This document shows, piece by piece, positions 22,451-30,909 of a stretch of 33,208 bases of DNA. Origin of the DNA: Candidatus Enterocloster faecavium (GTDB lineage: Bacteria; Bacillota; Clostridia; Lachnospirales; Lachnospiraceae); NCBI GenBank assembly GCA_019118585.1, contig DWYS01000062.1, forward strand, positions 1-33,208. The letters run 5' to 3'. The translations under genes were made by a program, and so were the position numbers. The number at the start of each line of letters is the position of its first letter. Positions within the stretch are counted from its first letter, which is position 1. Under the pieces are notes generated by a model. That model was not told where the DNA came from. It worked only from the letters and a program-made list of their open reading frames with translations, and searched no databases.

Positions 22451-23511
22451 GGCTTCGTCGGACAACGGGAAAATGGACAGCGGCCGTCTTGGGAACAGCC
22501 GTTATTTTGGGGGCGGCGCTGACCCTGGGCGGCTGCAAACAGCAGGGGGCATATCCTATGAGCCAGTCCTCCTTTCTGCTGAACACCTATGTGGAGGTTA
22601 CAATTTATGACAGCAGCAGCTTCTGGGCATCGGACGCAAGGGAGGCCCTGGAGGGGAGCATCCAGCTGTGCAGCCAATATGAAAAGCTTTTGAGCCGGAC
22701 GATAGAAGGAAGTGATATTTACCGGATCAATCACCGCAAACCCGGAGAGCGGAGCGTCCAGGTGGACCGGCAGACTGCCAGGGTGATTGAAAAAGGATTG
22801 GAATACGGTGAACGTTCCGGGGGAAAGATGGACATTACCATTGAGCCCCTGAGCTCTCTCTGGGACTTTACGGGAGAGAATCCTCAGCTTCCGGACCCGG
22901 AGGAAATAAAAAGCCGGCTGTCTGCGGTGGATTACCGGAAGGTTCATGTAGAGGGGGACCAGGTGGTTTTCGACAGCGACGACACCCGGCTGGATTTGGG
23001 AGCTATTGCAAAGGGCTTCATTGCGGACCGGATGAAGGAGTATCTCAAGGAGGAGGGGATCACCAGCGCGATCATCAACCTTGGGGGAAATGTCCTGTGC
23101 ATCGGGGAGCGGCCCGATGGGACACCTTTTCGGGTAGGGCTGCGCCGCCCCTTTGGAGAGTATTCACAGACCGTGGCGGTTGTGGATGTCAATGACTGTT
23201 CGGTGGTTTCCTCCGGTGTCTATGAGCGGCATTTTGTGAAGGACGGTGTCAACTATCACCATATTTTGGATCCGAAAACCGGCTACCCGTGGCAGAACGG
23301 GCTGCTTCAGGTGACCATCATTTCCCAGGAGTCAGTGGATGGGGATGGACTCAGCACAGCGTGTTTTGCCATGGGACTGGAGGATGGGATCCGCCTTCTG
23401 GACTCTATGGACGGAATCTGCGGGATCTTTATGACAGAGGACGGCCAGCTGCATTTCTCCCAGGGAGCGGAGGAATTTGTGGAGGAGGTCACCGGAGAAG
23501 AAAATTTGTAA
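22447..23511 (+). CDS. apbE: FAD:protein FMN transferase (ApbE) lipoprotein
   Basis: This 354-residue protein begins with a lipoprotein signal: basic MRLRRTTGKW, a hydrophobic run and the lipobox LGGC with Cys30. Mature ApbE motifs follow: LNTYVEVTIYD, GGKMDITIEPLSSLWDF, LDLGAIAKGFIAD, INLGGNVLCIG, and HHILDPKTGYPW with GDGLSTACFAMG for metal and FAD. It attaches FMN by phosphoester to Thr/Ser in extracytoplasmic proteins such as Rnf or Nqr subunits or other flavin-carrying respiratory proteins. No such target gene is in the window. The GTG start overlaps the transaminase stop (GTGA), so the two are translationally coupled, although the functional link is unclear. Confidence 0.93.
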   Translation: MRLRRTTGKWTAAVLGTAVILGAALTLGGCKQQGAYPMSQSSFLLNTYVEVTIYDSSSFWASDAREALEGSIQLCSQYEKLLSRTIEGSDIYRINHRKPGERSVQVDRQTARVIEKGLEYGERSGGKMDITIEPLSSLWDFTGENPQLPDPEEIKSRLSAVDYRKVHVEGDQVVFDSDDTRLDLGAIAKGFIADRMKEYLKEEGITSAIINLGGNVLCIGERPDGTPFRVGLRRPFGEYSQTVAVVDVNDCSVVSSGVYERHFVKDGVNYHHILDPKTGYPWQNGLLQVTIISQESVDGDGLSTACFAMGLEDGIRLLDSMDGICGIFMTEDGQLHFSQGAEEFVEEVTGEENL

Positions 23512-23532
23512 CAGCCCGGAGGGTGGTCATCC

Positions 23533-23561
23533 TTTACATTTTGCCGGCCTTATACTAAAAT
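23533..23561 (+). promoter_or_regulatory. Promoter before gtrA-yfhO
   Basis: TTTACA (23533-23538), 17 bases, TAAAAT (23556-23561). It begins 21 bases after the apbE stop and would drive the two membrane-protein genes separately from the transaminase unit. Confidence 0.5.
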
Positions 23562-23658
23562 AGTAGGCGCATGTGCAGGAATACCGGGATATGCGGCCAG
23601 GAAAAAGGCCGGCATGCACCGGGGCTGTTTTAAGGTCTGCGAGATCGAGGTTTCAAAT

Positions 23659-24096
23659 ATGATACGGAAAATATGGGAAAAATGTTTTAATTATGAAACG
23701 GTCAGCTATTTGGTATGCGGCGTGCTGACGACTTTGGTGGATTTTGGCGTGTATGCCCTTCTGAGGGAAGTTCAGGTGAAGGTGGGGGCTGCCCAGGCTT
23801 TGTCCTGGCTCAGCGCAGTGCTGTTCGCCTACGTGGTAAATAAGCTGATCGTGTTCCGGAATTACAATATAAAACCATCCTATCTGGCAAAGGAATTCGG
23901 TGCTTTTTTCGCTGCCAGGGCCTTTTCAGGTGTCCTCACCTGGATCATGATGGTGGGACTGGTGCGGATTGGAGGACAGAGGGGATTTATGTATGAGCTG
24001 TTCTGCAAGGCCGTGGTTTCAGCGGTAAATCTGGTTTTGAATTATATTTTCAGCAAGCTGTGGATCTTTAAAAAAACGAGTAACCGTTCGTCTTGA
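23659..24096 (+). CDS. GtrA-family membrane protein
   Basis: I start at ATG 23659, preceded by GAGG, giving 145 residues; an upstream ATG at 23614 adds 15 poorly conserved residues. Four hydrophobic helices are visible (residues about 12-34, 42-60, 76-97 and 110-130). The GtrA motifs are SYLVCGVLTTLVDFGVYALL, LSAVLFAYVVNKLIVF and the C-terminal NLVLNYIFSKLWIFKK. GtrA proteins are thought to help flip polyprenyl-linked sugars for glycosylation of surface polymers. It is followed by the YfhO gene after 40 bases, a pairing which fits a cell-surface glycosylation role. Confidence 0.9.
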   Translation: MIRKIWEKCFNYETVSYLVCGVLTTLVDFGVYALLREVQVKVGAAQALSWLSAVLFAYVVNKLIVFRNYNIKPSYLAKEFGAFFAARAFSGVLTWIMMVGLVRIGGQRGFMYELFCKAVVSAVNLVLNYIFSKLWIFKKTSNRSS

Positions 24097-24136
24097 ACAG
24101 TTACAAAATCAAGTGGTGAAGAAGGGTGAAACTGCC

Positions 24137-27064
24137 ATGGAGCGAAAAGATGTAGAGCGGGTGGAAAAGGAACTGGATGAGATCCTGCAGATCATGGAAC
24201 CCGCTTCCTCCTTACAGGGCAGCGGGATGGAAAAGCTGACGGGAGAACGGATGGAAAAGACAAGAGAGGAGCTGGCGGCCGCTGGGAAGCCGGAAGAGGA
24301 AGAGCCGAAAAGAAAGACCGGGGACGGACGGGGAGGAAGGCCGCCCAGAAGAGATAGGAGAACTCAGGGCCGGAATCCGGAAAAGAGCAGAAAAGAAAAA
24401 GCGGAAGAGGCGAGGACGGCGGAAGAATGGCTGGATGAGGATTTTGATGACAGCCAGGATTTCGAAGAGATAGCGGAGGAAATCCAGGAGGAGCTGGAGG
24501 AAGAGGCCAGGGAGGAGGAAGAGCAGGAAAACCGTCAGAGGACGGACCTGGAAAGCCGTCCTTCTTCATCGGGAGAGATCCTGCGGCTTTTAAAACCGTC
24601 CGATGCCTATCTGGCTGCCTTTTTCGTGCCGGTCATCGTCATGATCATTATTTTTGCCCAGAGGGGGATCTTCCCTTTTGGGGAGGAGAGCTTTTTAAGA
24701 ACGGACATGTATCACCAGTATGCCCCCTTCTTTTCGGAGTTTCAGTACAAGCTGACTCATGGAGGAAGCCTGCTTTACAGCTGGGATGTGGGAATGGGCG
24801 TGAATTTTTCTGCTCTCTACGCTTACTATCTGGCCAGTCCCTTTAACTGGCTTCTGATCCTCTGCCCCAAAGATCTGATCATTGAGTTTATGACCTACGG
24901 CATCGTGCTGAAAATCGGTCTGGCGGGCCTGAGTTTTACCTGGTATTTGAAGAGACACTGCAAGACCAGGGATTTCGGCGTGGGATTTTTCGGGATTTTT
25001 TACGCCCTGTCCGGCTATATGGCGGCTTACAGCTGGAATATTATGTGGCTGGACTGCATTATTTTGCTGCCCCTGATCCTTCTGGGGCTGGAGCGCTTGG
25101 TGCAGGGAGGAAGGCCCTATCTGTACTGCCTGGCGCTGGGGGCCTCTATTCTGTCCAACTACTATATTTCCATAATGATCTGCCTGTTCCTGGTCCTGTA
25201 TATGGCGGCGCTGCTGATCCTGGAGCCGCCTAAGGGCCTGAAAGCATTCTTTGCGGCCTGCGGAAAGTTCGCTGTATTTTCTCTGGCGGCAGGGGGGCTG
25301 GCCGCGGTGGTCCTGCTGCCGGAGATCTATGCGCTGAAGGCCACGGCTTCGGGAAATTTCGATTTCCCCGACACGGTCTCCTCCTATTTTTCCATTTTTG
25401 ATATGCTGGCAAGGCATCTGGTGAATGTGCAGACCGAGCAGGGGCTGGACCACTGGCCCAACCTTTACTGCGGCACAGCGGTGCTGATCTTCTTTCTGCT
25501 GTTTTTGGCGTGCAGGCGGATCCGGCTGCGGGAGAAGATCGTTTACGGAGGGCTCCTTTTTCTGTTTCTGGCCAGCTTTGCCATCAATGTGCTGAATTTT
25601 ACCTGGCACGGATTCCATTATCCCAACAGTCTTCCCTGCCGGCAGTCCTTCATTTACATTGCGCTGATGCTGCTGGTGTGCTACCGGGCCTATACGGAGC
25701 TGGGAAATATTCCACTGAAGCATGTGGGAATGGCCTTTATGGGGGCTTCGGTCTTTGTACTTTTGGCACAGAAGCTGGTGGACAATACGGAGCAGTTCCA
25801 TTTTTCCGTATTCTATTTATCATTGATCCTGCTGGCGGCCTACAGCGGTTTGATCTACCTGTACCGGACGTCCGGAAGAGGAAAAGATTTGGTACTTCTG
25901 GCTGCACTGGCTCTGGTTTCGGTGGAATCGGCCGTAAATACTACGGTCACCAGTGTGCCGACGACCAGCCGTACGGTGTATACGGACGATAATAAGGATG
26001 TGGAAGCCCTGATGGCTGAACTGGAGCCTGCCACCTTTTACCGGGTGGAGAAGGTGGACCGGAAGACAAAAAATGACGGGGCATGGATGAATTTTCCATC
26101 TGTATCCCTGTTCTCTTCCACGGCAGATGCATCCCTTTCCACATTTCTGAGGCTTCTGGGATGTGAGACCTCAACAAATGCTTACAGCATCACCGGAAGC
26201 ACTCCCTTTGTGGACAGCCTGTTCTCTGTCCGGTATGCTCTTTATGATGAGGAACAGGCAGCGGGAGACCGGCTGGAGTTTTTGGGACACAGAGGAAGTA
26301 CCTGGCTGTATGAAAATCAATTTACCCTCCCGGTGGCCTTTATGCTCCCGGCTGATGTGGAGGACAACTGGATACTGGATTATGGAAATCCCGCCTATGT
26401 GCAGAATGATCTGTGCAGCCTTTTGGGCGTATCTCCTGTGCTGGTGGAAGAGAATACAGACAGCCAGGGAGGAAAAATTTCCTTCACCCCACAGAAGACA
26501 GGGGACTACTATGTTTATGTGACGGACCGCCAGATTGAAAAAGTGACGGTCTACAGCGGGGAAAGCAGCAGAACCTTTGACAATGTGGACCGGGGATATT
26601 TCCTGGAGCTGGGAAACTGCCCTGATGGACAGGAGATTACCCTGGAAAACGGGGACGGCGGGGTCCGGGCCCTGGAGGCCCAGGTATGGCGGTTTGATCT
26701 GGAGGCTCTGGAAAAGGTGTATGAGAAATTGGACGAGAATCCCATGACCGTTACCCGCTGGACCGATGTGGGACTTGAGGGGATTGTTACGGCCGATCAG
26801 GATGGGACCATGTTTACCAGTATTCCATTTGACGAGGGCTGGAGCCTTCTGGTGGATGGAAATGAGCAGAAGCCAAGGGAGATTTTTGACACCTTTCTGG
26901 CGGTGGACCTGACGGCGGGAACTCATACCATTGAGCTGTCCTATGAGCCTAAGGGGCTGAAGGCCGGCGGGCTGATCACGGCGGCCAGTGCCGCTTTTGT
27001 AGGAATTGCGGCGGCGCTGGAGGCATTTATGGCCGCCGACAGGAAAAAACGACAAGAAGAATGA
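24137..27064 (+). CDS. YfhO-family membrane protein with charged N-terminal extension
   Basis: I choose ATG 24137 (GAAGAAGGGTG upstream); GTG codons at 24113 and 24116 would add eight or seven residues. The 975-residue protein starts with about 155 soluble residues, very rich in Glu, Arg and Lys (Glu runs at 51-56 and 118-130), probably coiled or disordered. Membrane helices begin at about residue 158 and continue, about a dozen in all, to about 590. Then comes an extracytoplasmic beta-rich domain (about 600-910) and a last helix at the C-terminus. DMYHQYAPFFSEF after the first helix is the YfhO signature. B. subtilis YfhO is implicated in glycosylating lipoteichoic acid. The large extension is not part of the usual family. 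It ends 18 bases before argH. Confidence 0.85.
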   Translation: MERKDVERVEKELDEILQIMEPASSLQGSGMEKLTGERMEKTREELAAAGKPEEEEPKRKTGDGRGGRPPRRDRRTQGRNPEKSRKEKAEEARTAEEWLDEDFDDSQDFEEIAEEIQEELEEEAREEEEQENRQRTDLESRPSSSGEILRLLKPSDAYLAAFFVPVIVMIIIFAQRGIFPFGEESFLRTDMYHQYAPFFSEFQYKLTHGGSLLYSWDVGMGVNFSALYAYYLASPFNWLLILCPKDLIIEFMTYGIVLKIGLAGLSFTWYLKRHCKTRDFGVGFFGIFYALSGYMAAYSWNIMWLDCIILLPLILLGLERLVQGGRPYLYCLALGASILSNYYISIMICLFLVLYMAALLILEPPKGLKAFFAACGKFAVFSLAAGGLAAVVLLPEIYALKATASGNFDFPDTVSSYFSIFDMLARHLVNVQTEQGLDHWPNLYCGTAVLIFFLLFLACRRIRLREKIVYGGLLFLFLASFAINVLNFTWHGFHYPNSLPCRQSFIYIALMLLVCYRAYTELGNIPLKHVGMAFMGASVFVLLAQKLVDNTEQFHFSVFYLSLILLAAYSGLIYLYRTSGRGKDLVLLAALALVSVESAVNTTVTSVPTTSRTVYTDDNKDVEALMAELEPATFYRVEKVDRKTKNDGAWMNFPSVSLFSSTADASLSTFLRLLGCETSTNAYSITGSTPFVDSLFSVRYALYDEEQAAGDRLEFLGHRGSTWLYENQFTLPVAFMLPADVEDNWILDYGNPAYVQNDLCSLLGVSPVLVEENTDSQGGKISFTPQKTGDYYVYVTDRQIEKVTVYSGESSRTFDNVDRGYFLELGNCPDGQEITLENGDGGVRALEAQVWRFDLEALEKVYEKLDENPMTVTRWTDVGLEGIVTADQDGTMFTSIPFDEGWSLLVDGNEQKPREIFDTFLAVDLTAGTHTIELSYEPKGLKAGGLITAASAAFVGIAAALEAFMAADRKKRQEE

Positions 27065-27082
27065 CAGAAGGAGGAAATGAAT

Positions 27083-28465
27083 ATGAAACTGTGGGGAGGA
27101 CGCTTCACAAAAGAAACCAATCGGCTGGTACACAATTTTAATGAATCCCTTTCCTTTGACCGGAAATTTTACCGTCAGGATATCAGGGGAAGCATTGCCC
27201 ATGTAAAAATGCTGGCCAAACAGGGAATCTTGACCAGAGAGGATGAAAAAGCCATCATAGAAGGACTGACAGGAATCCTGGAGGATCTGGACAGCGGAAA
27301 ACTGACGATTCCGGAACATTCGGAATATGAGGATATCCATTCCTTTGTGGAAGGAACCCTGACGGAGCGGATCGGGGAGGCAGGAAAACGGCTTCACACC
27401 GGCCGCAGCCGCAACGACCAGGTGGCGCTGGACATGAAACTGTATACCAGAGATGAGATCGAGGAGCTGGACGGCCTGTTAAAGGACCTTCTGAAGGAGC
27501 TTCTGGTGATCATGGAGGACAATCTGGACACCTTCATGCCGGGGTTTACCCATCTCCAGAAGGCCCAGCCCATTACACTTGCCCATCATATGGGAGCTTA
27601 TTTTGAAATGTTTTCCAGAGACAGGTCCCGCCTGAAGGATATCCGCAGACGGATGAACTATTGTCCTCTGGGTTCCGGCGCTCTGGCAGGAACGACCTAT
27701 CCCCTGGACCGGAACTATACGGCCGAGCTTCTGGGATTTGACGGACCTACCTTAAATTCCATGGATTCGGTGTCGGACCGGGATTACCTGATCGAGCTTC
27801 TGGCAGCCCTGTCCACCATTTCCATGCATTTGAGCCGTTTCTGTGAGGAAATTATTATCTGGAATACCAATGAATACCAGTTTGTGGAGATTGACGATTC
27901 CTACAGCACCGGAAGCAGCATCATGCCCCAGAAAAAGAATCCGGACATTGCGGAGTTGATCCGGGGAAAGAGCGGAAGAGTATACGGAGCCCTGATTTCT
28001 CTTCTGACCACTATGAAAGGACTTCCGCTGGCTTACAATAAGGATATGCAGGAGGACAAGGAACTGTCCTTCGATGCCATTGATACGGTAAAAGGCTGTC
28101 TGGCTCTTTTCACCGGAATGATCTCCACCATGACCTTCCGCAAGGATGTGATGGAGGAGAGTGCCAAGAAGGGCTTTACCAACGCAACGGATGCGGCGGA
28201 CTATCTGGTCAATCACGGGGTACCTTTCAGGGATGCCCACGGCATTGTGGGACAGCTGGTGTTGGCCTGCATTGAGCGGGGAATCAGTCTGGATGAGCTG
28301 CCGCTGGAGGAATATAAGAAAATCAGCCCGGTTTTTGAGGAGGACATTTACCAGGCCATCAGCATGAAGACCTGCGTTGAGAAGCGGACCACCATCGGCG
28401 CTCCGGGAAGAACGGCAATGGAGCAGGTGATCAAAGTATATCGGAAACAGTTGGATGAGGCCTGA
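27083..28465 (+). CDS. argH: Argininosuccinate lyase
   Basis: A 460-residue enzyme that splits argininosuccinate into arginine and fumarate, the last step of arginine synthesis. I choose the second of two ATG codons (27083), 8 bases from AAGGAGG; the first (27077) is only 2 bases away. Family motifs: MKLWGGRF at the start, HTGRSRNDQ (residues 105-113), PGFTHLQKAQP (153-163) and the loop GSSIMPQKKNPD (277-288) with the catalytic serine. Length is normal. It is separated from argG by about 3 kb and reads in the opposite direction. No promoter is obvious in the 18-base gap after the YfhO gene, so it may be read through from that operon. Confidence 0.97.
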   Translation: MKLWGGRFTKETNRLVHNFNESLSFDRKFYRQDIRGSIAHVKMLAKQGILTREDEKAIIEGLTGILEDLDSGKLTIPEHSEYEDIHSFVEGTLTERIGEAGKRLHTGRSRNDQVALDMKLYTRDEIEELDGLLKDLLKELLVIMEDNLDTFMPGFTHLQKAQPITLAHHMGAYFEMFSRDRSRLKDIRRRMNYCPLGSGALAGTTYPLDRNYTAELLGFDGPTLNSMDSVSDRDYLIELLAALSTISMHLSRFCEEIIIWNTNEYQFVEIDDSYSTGSSIMPQKKNPDIAELIRGKSGRVYGALISLLTTMKGLPLAYNKDMQEDKELSFDAIDTVKGCLALFTGMISTMTFRKDVMEESAKKGFTNATDAADYLVNHGVPFRDAHGIVGQLVLACIERGISLDELPLEEYKKISPVFEEDIYQAISMKTCVEKRTTIGAPGRTAMEQVIKVYRKQLDEA

Positions 28466-28501
28466 ATTTCAGGTAAATATGTGGCAAAACCAATCGATAT
28501 G

Positions 28502-28513
28502 TTGTAAATACAA
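28502..28513. promoter_or_regulatory. Short palindrome before the Crp/Fnr gene
   Basis: TTGTAAATACAA is a perfect inverted repeat (5-base arms, AA centre) ending 17 bases before the crp start. TACAAT inside it could be a -10 box. It may be an autoregulatory site; Fnr-type sites are longer (TTGAT-N4-ATCAA). Confidence 0.3.
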
Positions 28514-28530
28514 TAAAAAAGAGGGGCGCA

Positions 28531-29199
28531 ATGGAGGAACTGTGCTATTTATTAAAACGGTGTCCCCTGTTTTATGGAATCAGGGAGGAGGAGCTTTATA
28601 CGCTCTTAAAGTGCTGTGCCGCCAGGGAGGAGCGCTATGAGCCGGGGGAACTGATCCTGCGCATGGGAGAGGCCATGAACAGCATTATGGTTCTGGCAGA
28701 AGGAAAGGTTCTGGTGTTCCAGGAGGATTTCTGGGGGCAGAGAGAGGAACTGTACCATCTTGGGGAAGGGGAGGTGTTCGGCCAGTCTTATTCCTGTGCC
28801 AGGACACCGGCTCTGCCGGTTCAGCTGGTGACGGAGAGTGCCTGCCGCACCGTATTTCTGGACTATCAGAGGATGATCACCTTCTGCTCCCTGGCCTGTG
28901 ACTTTCATACAAGGCTGATTCAAAACCTGCTCCGGCTCCTGGCGGAGGCTAACGTGGGCTTTGAAAACCGGGGACGCCATATGTCCCGCCGGACGACCCG
29001 TGAAAAGCTGCTGTCCTACCTTTCCCAGCAGGCCCTGCAGTGGGGCAGCAGAAGCTTTGAGATCCCCTATAACCGCCAGGAGCTGGCGGATTATCTGGGG
29101 GTGGACCGCAGTGCCATGTCAAGTGAGCTGGGGAAGATGAAGGCGGAGGGGATTTTGAATTACCGGAAAAACTGGTTTGAATTGATGGAGAGACGTTAA
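28531..29199 (+). CDS. Crp/Fnr-family transcriptional regulator
   Basis: A 222-residue regulator. Residues 10-115 form the cyclic-nucleotide-type beta barrel (CPLFYGIREEELYTLL, ILRMGEAMNSIMVLAEGKV, LGEGEVFGQSYSC). A long helix follows, then the winged HTH from about 150: TTREKLLSYLSQQA and a recognition region YNRQELADYLGVDRSAMSSELGKMKAEGIL. No Fnr-type cysteine set occurs at the N-terminus (Cys5, 11, 28 and 29 are present but not in the E. coli Fnr spacing), so oxygen sensing through a cluster is not supported, though not excluded. In clostridia this subfamily often responds to hydroxy acids or unknown ligands. The stop codon overlaps that of the convergent antiporter gene. Confidence 0.93.
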   Translation: MEELCYLLKRCPLFYGIREEELYTLLKCCAAREERYEPGELILRMGEAMNSIMVLAEGKVLVFQEDFWGQREELYHLGEGEVFGQSYSCARTPALPVQLVTESACRTVFLDYQRMITFCSLACDFHTRLIQNLLRLLAEANVGFENRGRHMSRRTTREKLLSYLSQQALQWGSRSFEIPYNRQELADYLGVDRSAMSSELGKMKAEGILNYRKNWFELMERR

Positions 29200-30800
29200 G
29201 CGGCAGAATAGATTACCAGCGTATCTCCCTCCTGGATCATGGTATCGCCGTCGGGGATCAGATCCGTGTGGTCCCGGCGGATCAATACCACCAGGGAGTC
29301 TTTTTTCATATCTGCTTCCCGCAGCTTTTTGCCGATCAGGCGGCTGCCGGACTCAATCTGTTTCTCTGTCAATTCAATTCCGTCTTTGTCCTGGTACTCC
29401 TTGGCGCCGATGATGACGGAATCACCTTCCCTTAAAATGGTATCACCCTTGGGGATCACGGCCTGGTTTTCATCGCCTCTCAGAACGGCAGCGATCAAAG
29501 TGCCGGGGATGGTGGTGATTTCCTTCAGGGTCTGATTGACCCAGGGGTGGTTGTGGCCGATTTCCAGGCGGATAAACTGAATGCTGGTTTCCTCGGAATA
29601 ATTGTTGAAGGTTTTCAGCACGTTTTCATGATTGTCGATCATATCCAGCTTCCGGGAGAAGAAGGGAAGCAGCGTTCCCTGGCACAAGAGGGAAAGAAGA
29701 ACGACGCAGAATACGATATGAAACACGTAGTCGTCTCCATAACTGGGGGATACGGCGGCCATGATGGCAAATACGATGGATGCCGCGCCCCGCAGGCCCG
29801 CCCAGGAAACCAGAAGCTGCTGATGGAGCGGAGCTCTAAAGGGGCTCAAAAGCAGCGTCACGGATAAGGGCCTTGCAATCAGTGTGAGAAACAGGGCGAC
29901 AAACAGGGCGGGAAGGAAAAAGTTGGGGAGCTGAGATGGAAATACCAGCAGGCCCAGAAGAAAGAAAATGACCATCTGCATCATGCTGTTAAACGCATCG
30001 AAAAAATTCACAAGTTCCCGCTTTTTCGGGATTTCCTGGTTGCCCAGCATGATCCCTGTCATATAGGTGGCAAGGTAGCCGTTTCCGCCGATCAGAGAAG
30101 GCAGGGCGTAAGAAGCCACGGCAATGGACACCAGGAAGATAGACTGGAAACCATCCTCTCCCAGACGAACTCTGCGCAGCACCAGGCCTCCGAGAAAGGC
30201 GAAAAGGACGCCGGCTCCGATGCCGTAGGCAAGCTGTGCAAAGACGGAATAGAGAATGCCGCCGTAGGAAAGTTCTCCGCTCATAGCAGAAAGAATGATG
30301 ATGGTCAGCATGTATGCGCAGGGGTCGTTGCTTCCGCTCTCAATTTCCAGCATGGAGGCAGTCCCGTATTTCAGGTTCAGCCGCTTGGAACGGAGAATAG
30401 AGAAAACGGAGGCGGCATCCGTGGAGCCCAAAACAGCGCCTACCAGGAGACCGGTGAGCAGTTCCATTTTCAGAACATAGTGGCAGAAAAGCCCTGTCAG
30501 CCCTGCTGTGAACAGTACGCCCAGTGTGCTCAGAAGAATCGATTTGCCGGCAACCGGCCGGGCCATGCTCCACTTTGTACCGAAGCCGCCGTAGAACATA
30601 ATGATAATCAGGGCAGCAGAACAGATTTTTTCTGCGGTGGAATAGTCTTCAAATTCAATTTTTAAAATGCCGTCGGAACCAAAGACCATTCCCAGAGCGA
30701 TAAAAATAAGCAGGGTAGGTACGCCGATGCGGCTGGAAATTTTGCTTCCGATGATGCAGGCGATCAGAATAATTGCTCCCAAGAGCAGAAAAAGATTCAT
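29196..30800 (-). CDS. CPA1-type cation/proton antiporter with two TrkA-C domains
   Basis: This 534-residue protein has about twelve membrane helices in residues 1-385 with CPA1 antiporter features: GSTDAASVFSIL (125-136) and SGSNDP (155-160), whose acidic residues carry the ions. The C-terminal cytoplasmic part has two TrkA-C (RCK_C) units, residues about 407-467 and 475-533, which align with each other: IPKGDTILREGDSVIIG against IPDGDTMIQEGDTLVIYS. TrkA-C domains in Firmicute transporters bind c-di-AMP or nucleotides and gate K+ or Na+ efflux. NhaP2-type K+/H+ exchangers usually have one such domain. The gene has its own promoter at 30876-30905 and overlaps the crp stop by 4 bases. Confidence 0.92.
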   Translation of the reverse strand: MNLFLLLGAIILIACIIGSKISSRIGVPTLLIFIALGMVFGSDGILKIEFEDYSTAEKICSAALIIIMFYGGFGTKWSMARPVAGKSILLSTLGVLFTAGLTGLFCHYVLKMELLTGLLVGAVLGSTDAASVFSILRSKRLNLKYGTASMLEIESGSNDPCAYMLTIIILSAMSGELSYGGILYSVFAQLAYGIGAGVLFAFLGGLVLRRVRLGEDGFQSIFLVSIAVASYALPSLIGGNGYLATYMTGIMLGNQEIPKKRELVNFFDAFNSMMQMVIFFLLGLLVFPSQLPNFFLPALFVALFLTLIARPLSVTLLLSPFRAPLHQQLLVSWAGLRGAASIVFAIMAAVSPSYGDDYVFHIVFCVVLLSLLCQGTLLPFFSRKLDMIDNHENVLKTFNNYSEETSIQFIRLEIGHNHPWVNQTLKEITTIPGTLIAAVLRGDENQAVIPKGDTILREGDSVIIGAKEYQDKDGIELTEKQIESGSRLIGKKLREADMKKDSLVVLIRRDHTDLIPDGDTMIQEGDTLVIYSAA

Positions 30801-30875
30801 GGGCAGTTCTCCTTTCAGGTGAAAAACAAGTCAACGGGAAAAGGGGGCTGCCCAAAAAAGGCAGACACAAAATTT

Positions 30876-30905
30876 ATTTTATCACATAATCTTTCGTTAT
30901 GTAAA
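30876..30905 (-). promoter_or_regulatory. Antiporter promoter with inverted repeat in the spacer
   Basis: TTTACA (30900-30905), 18 bases and TAAAAT (30876-30881) on the minus strand. The spacer holds ACATAA and TTATGT arms (30884-30889, 30897-30902) 7 bases apart. Further down the leader, CTGCC and GGCAG (30848-30864) can form a small hairpin; a full riboswitch would not fit in the 70-base leader. Confidence 0.5.
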
Positions 30906-30909
30906 GTGT

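Noticed and set aside
26171-27397. A 408-codon minus-strand frame across the end of yfhO and start of argH
   Set aside because: It crosses two well supported genes and has no recognisable motif.
30801-30875. A c-di-AMP riboswitch in the antiporter leader
   Set aside because: The leader of about 70 bases is too short for the known fold, and only one small hairpin is seen.
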